Shown here: in pieces, positions 5,629 to 13,495 of the stretch
Position numbering within the stretch: the first letter of the stretch is position 1
How the letters are laid out: each line of letters starts with the position of its first letter
DNA from: a virus
IMG/VR virus record: IMGVR_UViG_3300046002_002764
Coordinates: 1 to 39,058 of that record
Strand: one strand, 5' to 3'
DNA: 39,058 nt
Made by a program: the position numbers and the translations under genes
The notes under the pieces: generated by a model
What the model was told of the DNA's origin: nothing
Seen by the model: the letters and a program-made list of their open reading frames with translations, nothing else
The model's database searches: none

Positions 5629-5967
5629 ATGGGAACAATTAAAAAACATTATGAAAAAGAAATAAAAAAAAACAACATAGCCAGGGCAGAAATGATTGAG
5701 TCAATATTAAAAAGAAAAGTAATAACACTTGATCAATATAAAAAGACAGCACTGTTTATACCTAAAAAAGAATACTTAAAACAAAACATAAATGTAAAAC
5801 TAAACAAAGATTGCGTCATGGTATCTGAATATATAGGTGGAGGAATAATACAAGTAGATGATGAAGGAATATTTACATTTAATAATTTCAATAGTAAAGA
5901 TATTGATAAAGTAGAGCAGGTATTGTGGGAAGAAAACGCTGAAGGATTTTGGTGTAAAAATTGTTAA
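5629..5967 (+). CDS. hypothetical protein
   Basis: A 112-residue protein that I do not recognise. The first half is helical and very basic (KKHYEKEIKKNNIARAEM, then ILKRKVITLDQYKK). The second half is beta-rich (VMVSEYIGGGIIQVDDEGIF) and ends in GFWCKNC, whose two cysteines might bind a metal or form a disulfide. It is the first gene after the cassette-like region and is followed by a 75-base AT-rich gap with a promoter-like element, so it probably ends the preceding transcription unit. No function is proposed. Confidence 0.65.
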   Translation: MGTIKKHYEKEIKKNNIARAEMIESILKRKVITLDQYKKTALFIPKKEYLKQNINVKLNKDCVMVSEYIGGGIIQVDDEGIFTFNNFNSKDIDKVEQVLWEENAEGFWCKNC

Positions 5968-6009
5968 TAAGTAATGCAATAAAATGAACAATATATAATC
6001 ATTTATTAT

Positions 6010-6017
6010 TATATTTG
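6010..6017 (+). promoter_or_regulatory. Bacteroidota-type -7 promoter element (TATATTTG)
   Basis: TATATTTG fits the Bacteroidota TAnnTTTG consensus exactly and lies 25 bases before the start of the gene at 6043, in an AT-rich gap. No clear -33 TTTG box is seen. It would drive the recombination block at 6.0-8.5 kb. Confidence 0.5.
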
Positions 6018-6042
6018 TTTTTTGTAAATTAAATTAAATCAA

Positions 6043-6351
6043 ATGAAAGAAAATGTTTTTAATCAATACGTAGATAAGGTAATAAACTTATTTGGTATTA
6101 GTAGAGATGACTTATTCTCTAAATCAAAGAAGAGAAACCTAGTAGATGCAAGGCAGTTGCTCTATTACTTATGCTCAAAAAGAAATATTCAAGTAACATA
6201 TATTCAAAAGTATATATTAGAGAACGGATATGACACAGTACATTCAACAATAATTCATGGCATCGCAGTCGTAGAATCAAAAGTAAAAGAAGATAGAGAT
6301 TATGAATCTATAGTAAATAGCATAAACCTATCTGTATTTATTAGTAATTAA
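6043..6351 (+). CDS. DnaA domain IV-like DNA-binding protein 1
   Basis: A 102-residue protein whose second half resembles the C-terminal, DnaA-box-binding domain of the replication initiator DnaA. VDARQLLYYL (residues 34-43) corresponds to the R-x-IAMYL helix, and YDTVHSTIIHGI (63-74) to the DHTTVxHA recognition helix. There is no AAA+ ATPase part. It may bind the phage origin, recruit host DnaA or helicase, or act as a transcription regulator; these are inferences. It has its own promoter-like element and the TTAAATCAAATG leader, and it precedes the recombination genes. A second protein with the same motif is encoded at 14312, and the two share VDAR and HSTIIH. Confidence 0.65.
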   Translation: MKENVFNQYVDKVINLFGISRDDLFSKSKKRNLVDARQLLYYLCSKRNIQVTYIQKYILENGYDTVHSTIIHGIAVVESKVKEDRDYESIVNSINLSVFISN

Positions 6352-6366
6352 ATCAAATTAAATCAA

Positions 6367-7077
6367 ATGGAAAAAACAAAAACAACTTTCGAGTTATTGT
6401 CAGCAGTTAATGTGAACGACAAAGTAGAAAAGAAAAGTAATTTAACTTACTTATCTTGGGCTTGGGCCTGGGCAGAAACAAAGAAGTCTTGTCCTGATGC
6501 TTCTTATCAAATAAAAGGAGACCCTATTACTCAGAAGCCGTACTTCTATGATGAAAATCTTGGGTACATGGTAATGACGGAAGTGACTATTAAAGATGAA
6601 ACACTAGAGATGTGGCTACCCGTTATGGACGGAGCGAACAAAGCTATGATGGCAAAACCATATACTTATAAAGGTAATGCTTGGGTAAACGGAAAAAAGG
6701 TAGAGGTTGATAAGACTGTTGAAGCAGCAACTATGTTTGATATTAATAAAACATTGATGAGATGTTTGACTAAGAATTTAGCAATGTTTGGTATTGGACT
6801 ATATATCTATGCAGGTGAAGATCTTCCCGAAGTAGACAATACAAGCAGTACTACTCAAGCACCTACAAAAGCTGAGACAATGTCAAAACCAAAAGAAACT
6901 ATCATCAAAGAACTTGAAGATCTTAAAAAAGATACTGATGCCTGGGGCAAAGTAGTTGCTTACATAAAAGCTAATAAATCATTAGGAATTGATGCTATAG
7001 TTAAACAGCTTAGTAGAAAATACACAATGACACCTGCTGTCAAAAAAGAAATTGTTAACTTAGTATCTGAAGAATAA
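6367..7077 (+). CDS. single-strand annealing protein, DUF1071/Sak3 type
   Basis: A 236-residue protein whose N-terminal half matches the DUF1071 group of Rad52-like annealing proteins. The diagnostic Trp-rich segment LTYLSWAWAWAETKK is at residues 26-40, followed by MTEVTIKDETLEMWLPVMDG and then TMFDINKTLMRCLTKNLAMF near 150. Proteins of this type anneal complementary single strands in phage recombination and usually pair with an exonuclease. The C-terminal 60 residues are a charged linker and helices. The stop overlaps the start of the exonuclease gene as TAATG, which supports a joint role in recombination-dependent replication or repair. A tandem TTAAATCAAA lies directly before the start. 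Confidence 0.8.
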   Translation: MEKTKTTFELLSAVNVNDKVEKKSNLTYLSWAWAWAETKKSCPDASYQIKGDPITQKPYFYDENLGYMVMTEVTIKDETLEMWLPVMDGANKAMMAKPYTYKGNAWVNGKKVEVDKTVEAATMFDINKTLMRCLTKNLAMFGIGLYIYAGEDLPEVDNTSSTTQAPTKAETMSKPKETIIKELEDLKKDTDAWGKVVAYIKANKSLGIDAIVKQLSRKYTMTPAVKKEIVNLVSEE

Positions 7078-7823
7078 TGGCACAAGTAAATCAACAAATA
7101 TTAGAACTACTTAAAAATGACAATGAATACTACAGCGGAGTAGGAAGAAATTACTTATCCAACTCCGACATAGGTACTTTATTAAACAATCCAAAAGAAT
7201 TTGGAGTTCCTAGAGAAGACAACAAGGCTTTTATGGATGGAAGATATTTTCATCAACTAATCCTTGAACCTGAGAAGGCTAAAGATTTATTATATATTGA
7301 TGCAAGTACTCGTACCACAAAGATATATAAAGATTTCTGTGAAGAGAGTGGTGTTCCATTTTGCATGCTTCAGAAAGAAAAAGAGGAAATCGAAAAGCTT
7401 GTAGGTGTTATAAATGGTAATATTTCTTTCTTTGAAGAATTATATAAGAAAGGAAATCAATACGAAATACCTGCTATTGCTGAGATACAAGGCATGATGT
7501 GGAAAGGTAAGGCAGATATAGTAACTGAAGATTCAATCATTGATCTAAAAACTACATCAGATATTGATAAGTTTAAATGGAACGCGAAGAAATACAACTA
7601 CGACTCTCAATGCTATATCTATCAAATGTTATTTGGTAAACCTTTAGTGTTCTATGTTATTGACAAGACAACAAGTGTATTGGGTATTTTTAGACCAACT
7701 GAGGAATTTGTTAGGTCCGGAGAGGAAAAAGTAGGAAGAGCTATTGAGGTATTCAATAAGTACTTCGGAGAGAATCCAACTGACGATATAGTGAACTATT
7801 ACATTGACGAATATTTATTTTAA
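7077..7823 (+). CDS. PD-(D/E)XK exonuclease, RecE/YqaJ-like
   Basis: A 248-residue nuclease that starts in a TAATG overlap with the annealing protein gene. N-terminal YLSNSDIGTLLNNPKEF and FMDGRYFHQLI are typical of RecE-type enzymes, with His59 a likely active-site residue. The catalytic core is GKADIV (Asp147) followed by IIDLKTTSD (Asp156, Lys158), with a Q-x-x-x-Y motif (SQCYIYQ) nearby. It should degrade one strand of double-stranded DNA from an end and supply the 3' overhang that the annealing protein uses. The pair forms a two-component recombination system like RecE-RecT or lambda Exo-Beta. Length and motif order fit the family. Confidence 0.85.
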   Translation: MAQVNQQILELLKNDNEYYSGVGRNYLSNSDIGTLLNNPKEFGVPREDNKAFMDGRYFHQLILEPEKAKDLLYIDASTRTTKIYKDFCEESGVPFCMLQKEKEEIEKLVGVINGNISFFEELYKKGNQYEIPAIAEIQGMMWKGKADIVTEDSIIDLKTTSDIDKFKWNAKKYNYDSQCYIYQMLFGKPLVFYVIDKTTSVLGIFRPTEEFVRSGEEKVGRAIEVFNKYFGENPTDDIVNYYIDEYLF

Positions 7824-7827
7824 AGTT

Positions 7828-8034
7828 ATGGAACAATTTACACACAGATTAGTAATAGAGACTGCTAAGAATGGATTCTTAGTATATGTCAATCAAGACC
7901 TTAGTCAAAGTACAGTAAGACCAAGTCCTTACGTGTTTGAGAGTATGGAAAATCTTTTAATTTTTGTTAAGAAAAACTTCCCTGACGAAAGAAGTACGGC
8001 TCAAGTAATAAATGAAATGTATAAAAAAAGGTAA
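7828..8034 (+). CDS. small hypothetical protein
   Basis: A 68-residue protein starting at ATG 7828, five bases after the exonuclease stop. The frame is also open to ATG 7804, but that start lies inside the exonuclease gene and adds only a poor leader. The sequence (GFLVYVNQDLSQST, then RPSPYVFESMENLLIFVKKN) has the pattern of a short beta-sheet followed by an amphipathic helix, which I associate with small proteins near recombination and SSB genes in phages. The function is unknown. It lies between the exonuclease and the structured leader of the SSB-like gene. Confidence 0.65.
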   Translation: MEQFTHRLVIETAKNGFLVYVNQDLSQSTVRPSPYVFESMENLLIFVKKNFPDERSTAQVINEMYKKR

Positions 8035-8043
8035 TAAAATAAA

Positions 8044-8172
8044 GGTGCTTATCGCTGTATGGCATTTCCGTGCAGTATCGGGAAATAAGCTAAGTGTGAG
8101 TTCGTCAAGCCTTAAAACACCAATTACAAACTTAACCTCAGAGGTTTGTGGTTGGTTCAAATAGACTGAGGT
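8044..8172 (+). promoter_or_regulatory. candidate structured RNA leader of the SSB-like gene
   Basis: A 157-base gap before the SSB-like gene holds several pairings. GCTTAT (8047-8052) pairs with ATAAGC (8085-8090) and encloses TTTCCG (8065-8070) paired with CGGGAA (8079-8084), stacked without a gap on the 3' side. Downstream, ACCTCAG (8135-8141) can pair with CTGAGGT (8166-8172), or AACCTC (8134-8139) with GAGGTT (8141-8146); these two pairings exclude each other. GGTG (8044) and CACC (8118-8121) could close the first domain. It may control translation of the SSB-like protein or be a small RNA. It matches no riboswitch I know. Confidence 0.4.
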
Positions 8173-8191
8173 AAACTAAAATTATTATAAA

Positions 8192-8521
8192 ATGGCACAA
8201 GAACAAGAAGAAAAGATTTTCGCAGATGGATTTATTTTCAAAAGAAATGAGAAAGCACCTGAGTTTGTAATTGGTAGATTATCAATGAAAGTAGAAGAAG
8301 CTATTGCTTTTATCAAACAACATGAGAAAAACGGATGGGTAAACCTAGGAGTGAAACAAGCAAGAAGTGGTAACTATTACATTGAATTAGATACTTTTGA
8401 AGCAAAGAATGATGGCCCTCGAAGCAATAGTGCTGTCGATAAATACGAGAAAAAACAAGAAAAAAGCCCTCCTGCAGTAGTTGATGCAGAGGAAGAAGAG
8501 GACGATGACTTGCCGTTCTAG
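8192..8521 (+). CDS. single-stranded DNA-binding protein-like, acidic DDDLPF tail
   Basis: A 109-residue protein. The N-terminal part (KIFADGFIFKRNEKAPEFVI) and GWVNLGVKQARSGNYYIELD fit a small beta-barrel found in phage SSB-like proteins. The C-terminal 12 residues are acidic and end in DDDLPF, the typical SSB tail that binds partner proteins such as helicases and nucleases. A Pro/Lys-rich linker connects the two. It should coat single-stranded DNA during replication and recombination. It lies after the annealing protein and exonuclease, with a structured leader before it and a strong terminator after it, so it probably has its own regulation. The tail ends exactly at a TAG stop. Confidence 0.75.
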   Translation: MAQEQEEKIFADGFIFKRNEKAPEFVIGRLSMKVEEAIAFIKQHEKNGWVNLGVKQARSGNYYIELDTFEAKNDGPRSNSAVDKYEKKQEKSPPAVVDAEEEEDDDLPF

Positions 8522-8531
8522 TCAATAAAAC

Positions 8532-8559
8532 AAGGGAAACTTAAACGTTTCCCTTTTTT
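8532..8559 (+). terminator. terminator after the SSB-like gene
   Basis: AAGGGAAAC at 8532-8540 pairs perfectly with GTTTCCCTT at 8547-8555 around TTAAAC, and T runs on to 8559. It lies 11 bases after the SSB-like stop. It should end the recombination operon and separate it from the primase-helicase unit. Confidence 0.85.
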
Positions 8560-8734
8560 AACCTAAAGTATGTGTCGAAATTGCTATTTTTTAAATTTCT
8601 ACTACTACTATATATAATTTATATATTATTATTTTTTTTTGAATTTAGTTTAAGAAGAAATAATTAACATAAAAGACAGATAAACTGATAATCAATAAGT
8701 TACAGAAAAAAAAACGACATAAAAACGACACAAG
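8560..8734 (+). other. AT-rich intergenic region with short direct repeats before the primase gene
   Basis: This noncoding stretch has an extremely AT-rich core (about 8585-8640, alternating TA and T runs) and two copies of AAAACGACA at 8711-8719 and 8722-8730, just before the primase-helicase start. Easily melted DNA with short direct repeats beside replication genes fits a replication origin or the promoter of the unit. No clear DnaA box or TAnnTTTG element is seen. Confidence 0.35.
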
Positions 8735-11158
8735 ATGACACACACGGTTACAATCTTTCAAAACATACGTGATACAGACACTCCTTTCTTCAGAGATATC
8801 AATATAATTCTTGAAAGAATAAAAGACGGAGCAGGTGCAACTAAAGACATTGTAAAGAGAATAAGACAAGAAAAGAATAAGTCAGAGCGTAATGAAATTA
8901 AGAAGTTATTACCAGCGATTTGTTTTAGTGGTACGTTTAATAAAAGATTAGATAGTGCTATATCTCAACACTCAGGTATTATATGCCTTGACTTTGATGG
9001 ATACTTAAAACAAAAAGAATTACTACAAGACAAAGAGACAATATCTAAAAACAAATATGTTTTCTCTGTATTTATATCTCCTTCAGGTAATGGTTTAAAA
9101 GTACTAGTAAAGATACCAGCGGATGTTGATAATCATACAAATTACTTTAATAGTCTTGAAAAGCATTTTAATAGCCCTTATTTTGATAAAACTAGTAAAA
9201 ACATTAGTAGAGTATGTTACGAGAGTTATGACCCTTTAATTCACGTTAATATCAATTCTTCTATATGGGATATAATTGAGGAACCTGAATACACAGAAGT
9301 AAATAAAGTAAGAGATGTTGCTACAATACCAATCTCAGATGAAAATAAAATAGTTGAGATACTTGTAAAGTGGTGGCAGAAGAAATACCCAATGCAAGAA
9401 GGACAAAGAAACCATAATGCATATATACTTGCAATGGCCTTTAATGACTTTGGTATAAACAAAAGCTTAGCCGGGTATGTATTGAATCAGTTCTCTACAT
9501 CTGATTTTACAATACCTGAGATTACAGCAACTATAGATTCAGCATACAAGCATACTGCTAACTTCGGAACTAAATACTACGAAGACGAAGAGAGGATAAA
9601 TCAAATCAGAGGAAAGCTAAGAAGAGGAGTGTCAAAAAAAGAGATACGCTACCAACTTCAAGACTCTAACCTGGATAGCGATACAATCGAATCTGTTTTA
9701 AATAAAATCGAGGAAGAAAATTCTAAGATGACATTTTGGACCAAGAACGATAAAGGAGTTATAAAAATAGAGCATATATTATTTAAGCAGTTTCTTGAGG
9801 ATTCAGGATTTTATAAATTTTGTCCCGAAGGAAGTAGAAATTATGTATTTGTAAAAGTAACAAACAATTTAATTGACCATACTACAGAGAAAGAAATAAA
9901 AGACTTTGTACTTAATCACTTACTTGACCTTGATGACTATAGTATTTATAATTATTTTGCAGACAATACCAGGTTCTTTAAAGACGACTTTCTTACTATG
10001 TTATCTACAATAGAGATATACTTCATTGCAGATAATAAAGACTCAGCATATTTATATTATAAAAATTGTGCAGTAAAAATAACAAAAGACAATATACTAA
10101 TCATAGATTATCTTGATTTAGGTGGATACGTTTGGAAAGACCATGTTATAGATAGAAATTTTAATATCTGTGAAGTTACAGGAGACTGCGATTTTAGAAG
10201 ATTTATTTCAAATATAAACGGAGGAGACGAGAATAGAATAAAAACAATGGAGAGCACTATAGGATTTCTTCAGCATGGATATAAGAACTTATCTTTCTGT
10301 CCTGCCGTAATACTTAATGACGAGGTAATTAGTGATAATCCCGAAGGAGGTACAGGAAAAGGACTTATAATGAATGCTCTTAGTAATATGAAAAAACTTG
10401 TAGTTATAGATGGAAAGTCTTTTAACTTCGAGAAATCATTTCCTTATCAGTTGGTGTCAGCAGATACTCAGATACTTTGTTTTGATGATGTAAAGAAACA
10501 CTTTGATTTCGAAAGACTATTTAGTGTTATTACAGAGGGTCTTACTCTTGAAAAGAAAAACAAAGATGCGATTAAAATACCATTCTCAAGATCACCGAAG
10601 GTTGCTATAACAACTAACTACGCAATTAAAGGAGCTGGTAATTCATTTGCTAGAAGAAAATGGGAGCTTGAACTTCATCAACACTACACTATGAATTTCA
10701 CTCCAAGAGATGATTTTGGAAAAATGATGTTTGGCGATTGGAATGATGATGAGTGGTGCGAGTTTGATAATTATATGATTTATTGCCTTAGGTTTTACCT
10801 TACAAGCGGACTTGTTAAATCTAAGTTTGTTAATCTTAAGATACGACAATTATCAGCAGAGACTTGCCACGAATTCATAGAGTGGTGTGGATTAGTTGAT
10901 AGCAATGATAGAAGCACTGTACTACCTAGTAACGTTAGACTTTATAAGAATGAACTTTATAGTATTTTTGTTGATGAATATCCTGACTACGGAGCTAGAG
11001 GTAAGATGACTATTAGTAGAACTAAATTCTATAAATGGCTAGTATCTTACGCTATTTATAAAGAAGGTATCATGCCTGAAGAAGACAGAGACCATATTGG
11101 AAGATGGATAATATTTAAAAAAAGAGCAGATAATGAAACTCAAATTCAATTAAATTAA
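8735..11158 (+). CDS. primase-helicase (BT4734/VirE-N-like, PriCT, SF3-type ATPase)
   Basis: An 807-residue multidomain replication protein. Residues about 1-180 resemble the BT4734/VirE N-terminal module that accompanies prim-pol type primases in Bacteroidota (ICLDFDGYLK near 85, then ISPSGNGLKVLV). Residues about 205-290 fit a PriCT-type helical domain (YPMQEGQRNHNAYILAMAFN). The C-terminal half is an SF3/D5-like helicase with Walker A GGTGKG (about 537-542), Walker B ILCFDDV (about 580) and a sensor AITTNY (about 624). It should unwind and prime phage DNA. No DNA polymerase is visible in the window, so it probably hands over to the host replisome. An AT-rich intergenic region precedes it. 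Confidence 0.85.
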   Translation: MTHTVTIFQNIRDTDTPFFRDINIILERIKDGAGATKDIVKRIRQEKNKSERNEIKKLLPAICFSGTFNKRLDSAISQHSGIICLDFDGYLKQKELLQDKETISKNKYVFSVFISPSGNGLKVLVKIPADVDNHTNYFNSLEKHFNSPYFDKTSKNISRVCYESYDPLIHVNINSSIWDIIEEPEYTEVNKVRDVATIPISDENKIVEILVKWWQKKYPMQEGQRNHNAYILAMAFNDFGINKSLAGYVLNQFSTSDFTIPEITATIDSAYKHTANFGTKYYEDEERINQIRGKLRRGVSKKEIRYQLQDSNLDSDTIESVLNKIEEENSKMTFWTKNDKGVIKIEHILFKQFLEDSGFYKFCPEGSRNYVFVKVTNNLIDHTTEKEIKDFVLNHLLDLDDYSIYNYFADNTRFFKDDFLTMLSTIEIYFIADNKDSAYLYYKNCAVKITKDNILIIDYLDLGGYVWKDHVIDRNFNICEVTGDCDFRRFISNINGGDENRIKTMESTIGFLQHGYKNLSFCPAVILNDEVISDNPEGGTGKGLIMNALSNMKKLVVIDGKSFNFEKSFPYQLVSADTQILCFDDVKKHFDFERLFSVITEGLTLEKKNKDAIKIPFSRSPKVAITTNYAIKGAGNSFARRKWELELHQHYTMNFTPRDDFGKMMFGDWNDDEWCEFDNYMIYCLRFYLTSGLVKSKFVNLKIRQLSAETCHEFIEWCGLVDSNDRSTVLPSNVRLYKNELYSIFVDEYPDYGARGKMTISRTKFYKWLVSYAIYKEGIMPEEDRDHIGRWIIFKKRADNETQIQLN

Positions 11159-11160
11159 TT

Positions 11161-11334
11161 ATGGAAGATATAATTTACACTCAAGAAGAGATTTTAAAAA
11201 ACATTGAAGTCTTTAGAAAAAAAGAAGACGAATTGATAGGGCAAAGGAAAGACTTGAATAAAGCAATTCATCATACGAAAAAACAAAGAGAACATTGGGA
11301 GTTGTTAGATATTAGTCAACTTAAATTAATATAA
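11161..11334 (+). CDS. 57-residue coiled-coil-like protein
   Basis: A short frame two bases after the primase-helicase stop. The product is entirely helical and charged (TQEEILKNIEVFRKKEDELI, then KDLNKAIHHTKKQREHWELL) with a heptad-like pattern, so it probably forms a coiled coil. The function is unknown. Its tight spacing to both neighbours argues for a real gene in the same operon. It starts a chain of micro-ORFs that leads to the helicase gene. Confidence 0.6.
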   Translation: MEDIIYTQEEILKNIEVFRKKEDELIGQRKDLNKAIHHTKKQREHWELLDISQLKLI

Positions 11335-11336
11335 CT

Positions 11337-11414
11337 ATGGAGGACAAAGGAACACCATACTATAAATATGCTTATGGTAAATTTATTTTAGTCGGATATA
11401 TAAAAGAAGAATAA
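11337..11414 (+). CDS. 25-residue micro-ORF
   Basis: A tiny frame starting two bases after the previous stop. The stop-to-start junction TAACTATG is repeated at the next junction. The product (MEDKGTPYYKYAYGKFILVG and five more) is Tyr-rich with a short hydrophobic end. It may be a genuine peptide or a coupling ORF that carries ribosomes along. Support is only spacing and an intact frame. Confidence 0.35.
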   Translation: MEDKGTPYYKYAYGKFILVGYIKEE

Positions 11415-11416
11415 CT

Positions 11417-11497
11417 ATGAGAAAAAAATTTTTACGAGTATTAATTATAGTAATTTACTTTACTGTAATACGTTTAATATTAATTAGCAGTTTATGA
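11417..11497 (+). CDS. 26-residue membrane peptide
   Basis: A tiny frame after the second TAACTATG junction. The product is MRKKFLR followed by a single hydrophobic segment (VLIIVIYFTVIRLILI), consistent with a one-span membrane peptide oriented by its basic N-terminus. Its stop overlaps the next start as ATGA, which suggests translational coupling. It resembles the 31-residue membrane peptide at 4023 only in type. The function is unknown. Confidence 0.45.
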   Translation: MRKKFLRVLIIVIYFTVIRLILISSL

Positions 11498-11829
11498 GAA
11501 AAAAACAAATGGTACATATAAGTATGATGAATTCATACAATGTACTTACAGGTAAAGTAAAAGTAGGAGATGTATTATCCTCCGGAATAGGAATGTTTTC
11601 TCACTCCTTAGAATCAAAAGATGCAATGGAAAGTGTAAACTTTATGATCATGTATTTTCAACAACTTGAGATGTACGAAAGGTGCTCAAAATTAAAAAAA
11701 TATGTTGATAAGACATTCAATAAAGATGGAACATTTAAACAAGAACCTTGCTCTTGTGACTATCCTGAGATTGAAGAGTACGAATCTCCTTTAAAATGCT
11801 CTATATGCAACTTGAACGTGATGATGTAA
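11494..11829 (+). CDS. hypothetical protein with a C-terminal Cys cluster
   Basis: A 111-residue protein. The first part is helical (FMIMYFQQLEMYERCSKLKK). The C-terminus has a four-cysteine arrangement, CSCDYPEIE and then KCSICN, which could bind zinc. I recall similar proteins (helical EMYERC-x-KLKKY plus a Cys-rich end) next to helicase genes in other Bacteroidota phages, without a known function. The start overlaps the upstream membrane peptide as ATGA. The 3' end overlaps the helicase gene by 34 bases (25 if the helicase starts at 11805), so all are probably made together. Confidence 0.7.
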   Translation: MRKKQMVHISMMNSYNVLTGKVKVGDVLSSGIGMFSHSLESKDAMESVNFMIMYFQQLEMYERCSKLKKYVDKTFNKDGTFKQEPCSCDYPEIEEYESPLKCSICNLNVMM

Positions 11830-13280
11830 TAGAAAGAGTATTAGCTCATAACAATCTTGAGATGTGGAAGAAATGTGAATTACTTAAAGGAGTAGTCACA
11901 AAAACTGTTGAAGTAAAAGAAGGAAGAGGTAAGAATGTTAAGGTTTATACAAAATACAAACATAACACACCTCAAGATGTTATTGATAAGATAATCAGAA
12001 GCTGTGAGTACTATAAACAATTACACGAAAAAGATATGGAAAGGAATAATCAAATAAAATTTAGGGATTATCAGAATGACATAATAAGGAAAGGAACTGA
12101 TATAATAAATCAATATGGTTTTGTTTATCTTGCAATGGAGGTTCGTTGCGGAAAGACACTAACTAGTCTTGGAATAGCAGAAAAGATTTCAAGCAGCAAT
12201 GTTTTGTTTTTAACAAAAAAGAAAGCAATCAGTAGTATTCAAAGTGATTACGAACTACTCAATCCTCCTTATCATTTAACAGTTACTAATTACGAGAGTT
12301 TACATAAGATAGATAATACTGATTGGGATTTGATTATTTGTGATGAGTCCCATAGTATGGGTGCATTTGCTAAACCAAGTAAAAGAGCTATCCAGGTAAA
12401 AGACCTAATATATAAGACTAAAGCAAAGGTTATCCTATTGTCAGGAACGCCTACTCCTGAATCATATTCTCAGATGTATCATCAAGTTTATGGAATACCG
12501 AAAAATCCTTTTGCAGAGTATAAAAATTTTTACAGATTTTGTGATAACTTTGTAAACGTTACAACTAAAATGATAAATGGTTTAGTAATGAAAGATTACT
12601 CTAAGGGATTAGATACAATTATTCAAGCTATGGAGCCATTCACTATCAATTATACTCAAGAAGAAGCAGGGTTTGTTGCAAAAACAACTGAGGAAATTTT
12701 TGAAGTAGAGTTAAAAGAATCAACCTATAAGTTGATTAAAAAACTCTCAAGAGATTTAGTTGTACAAGGAAAGGAAGAAGTTATCTTAGGAGATACTCCT
12801 GTAAAGTTAATGATGAAAATGCATCAGTTATACTCAGGAACTATTAAATTTGAAAGCGGTAAGTCTATGATTATAGATACTACTAAGGCTGATTTCATAA
12901 AAGAGCAGTGGGAAGGTTGTCAGATTGGTATTTTTTATAAGTTCAAAGAAGAATTACAAGTTTTAAAGAAAGTATTTGGAGATGAACTAACAACGGATCT
13001 TGATGAGTTCAATAGCACATATAAAAACATCGCCTTACAGATTGTATCAGGACGCGAAGGAATATCATTAAAGAAAGCGGAGTACTTAGTCTACTACAAC
13101 ATAGACTTTAGCGCGACAAGTTATTGGCAGTCAAAAGACAGGATGACTACCAAAGAGAGATTAGAGAACCAAGTGTTTTGGATATTCGCTAAAGGAGGCA
13201 TCGAGCACGAGATTTACAAAGCAGTAACAAAAAAGAAAGATTATACATTATCACACTTTAAAAAAGATTTTTACTTATGA
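11796..13280 (+). CDS. SNF2-type (SF2) DNA helicase/translocase
   Basis: A 494-residue superfamily 2 ATPase. Motif Q/I: FRDYQNDII near 89, then MEVRCGKTLTSLG (about 112-124) with the phosphate-binding GKT. Motif II: LIICDESHSMG (about 179-189). Motif III: LLSGTPTPES (about 213). C-terminal lobe: SGREGISLKKAEYLVYYNID and QSKDRMTTKERLENQ, which supply the Arg finger. The length fits compact phage helicases. It probably acts in replication, recombination or removal of bound proteins from DNA. The stop overlaps the next start as ATGA. ATG 11805 is a possible alternative start. The first 85 residues form a helical N-terminal extension. Confidence 0.85.
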   Translation: MLYMQLERDDVIERVLAHNNLEMWKKCELLKGVVTKTVEVKEGRGKNVKVYTKYKHNTPQDVIDKIIRSCEYYKQLHEKDMERNNQIKFRDYQNDIIRKGTDIINQYGFVYLAMEVRCGKTLTSLGIAEKISSSNVLFLTKKKAISSIQSDYELLNPPYHLTVTNYESLHKIDNTDWDLIICDESHSMGAFAKPSKRAIQVKDLIYKTKAKVILLSGTPTPESYSQMYHQVYGIPKNPFAEYKNFYRFCDNFVNVTTKMINGLVMKDYSKGLDTIIQAMEPFTINYTQEEAGFVAKTTEEIFEVELKESTYKLIKKLSRDLVVQGKEEVILGDTPVKLMMKMHQLYSGTIKFESGKSMIIDTTKADFIKEQWEGCQIGIFYKFKEELQVLKKVFGDELTTDLDEFNSTYKNIALQIVSGREGISLKKAEYLVYYNIDFSATSYWQSKDRMTTKERLENQVFWIFAKGGIEHEIYKAVTKKKDYTLSHFKKDFYL

Positions 13281-13495
13281 GACCACAAGACTTTTTAGAT
13301 GGAGCTTTAAAGGATTTAAAGTTTAGAGTATCATTCCCTAATGAGTTAGTTACTACTCAGGAAGATGTAGATAAGTTTGCTATTGAGTTTCTTCAATGGA
13401 TGAGAGTGAATGACATTCCGGCAAATGCTGATAAGTATTTTCACTACACAGATAAAGATATGTTAACAGAATTTAAAAAAGAAAAAGGATTATGA
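13277..13495 (+). CDS. small hypothetical protein
   Basis: A 72-residue acidic protein, coupled by ATGA overlaps to both the helicase upstream and the gene downstream. The sequence (MRPQDFLDGALKDLKFRVSF, then TTQEDVDKFAIEFLQWMRVN) suggests a helical fold. I recognise no domain. The conserved-looking coupling suggests it is co-translated with the helicase and may assist it, but that is inference only. Confidence 0.65.
   Translation: MRPQDFLDGALKDLKFRVSFPNELVTTQEDVDKFAIEFLQWMRVNDIPANADKYFHYTDKDMLTEFKKEKGL

Noticed and set aside
8044-8121. tRNA-like element with GGTG and CACC ends 78 bases apart
   Set aside because: The acceptor-like pairing has a mismatch, and no proper D, anticodon or T arms can be drawn; the strongest stems contradict a cloverleaf.
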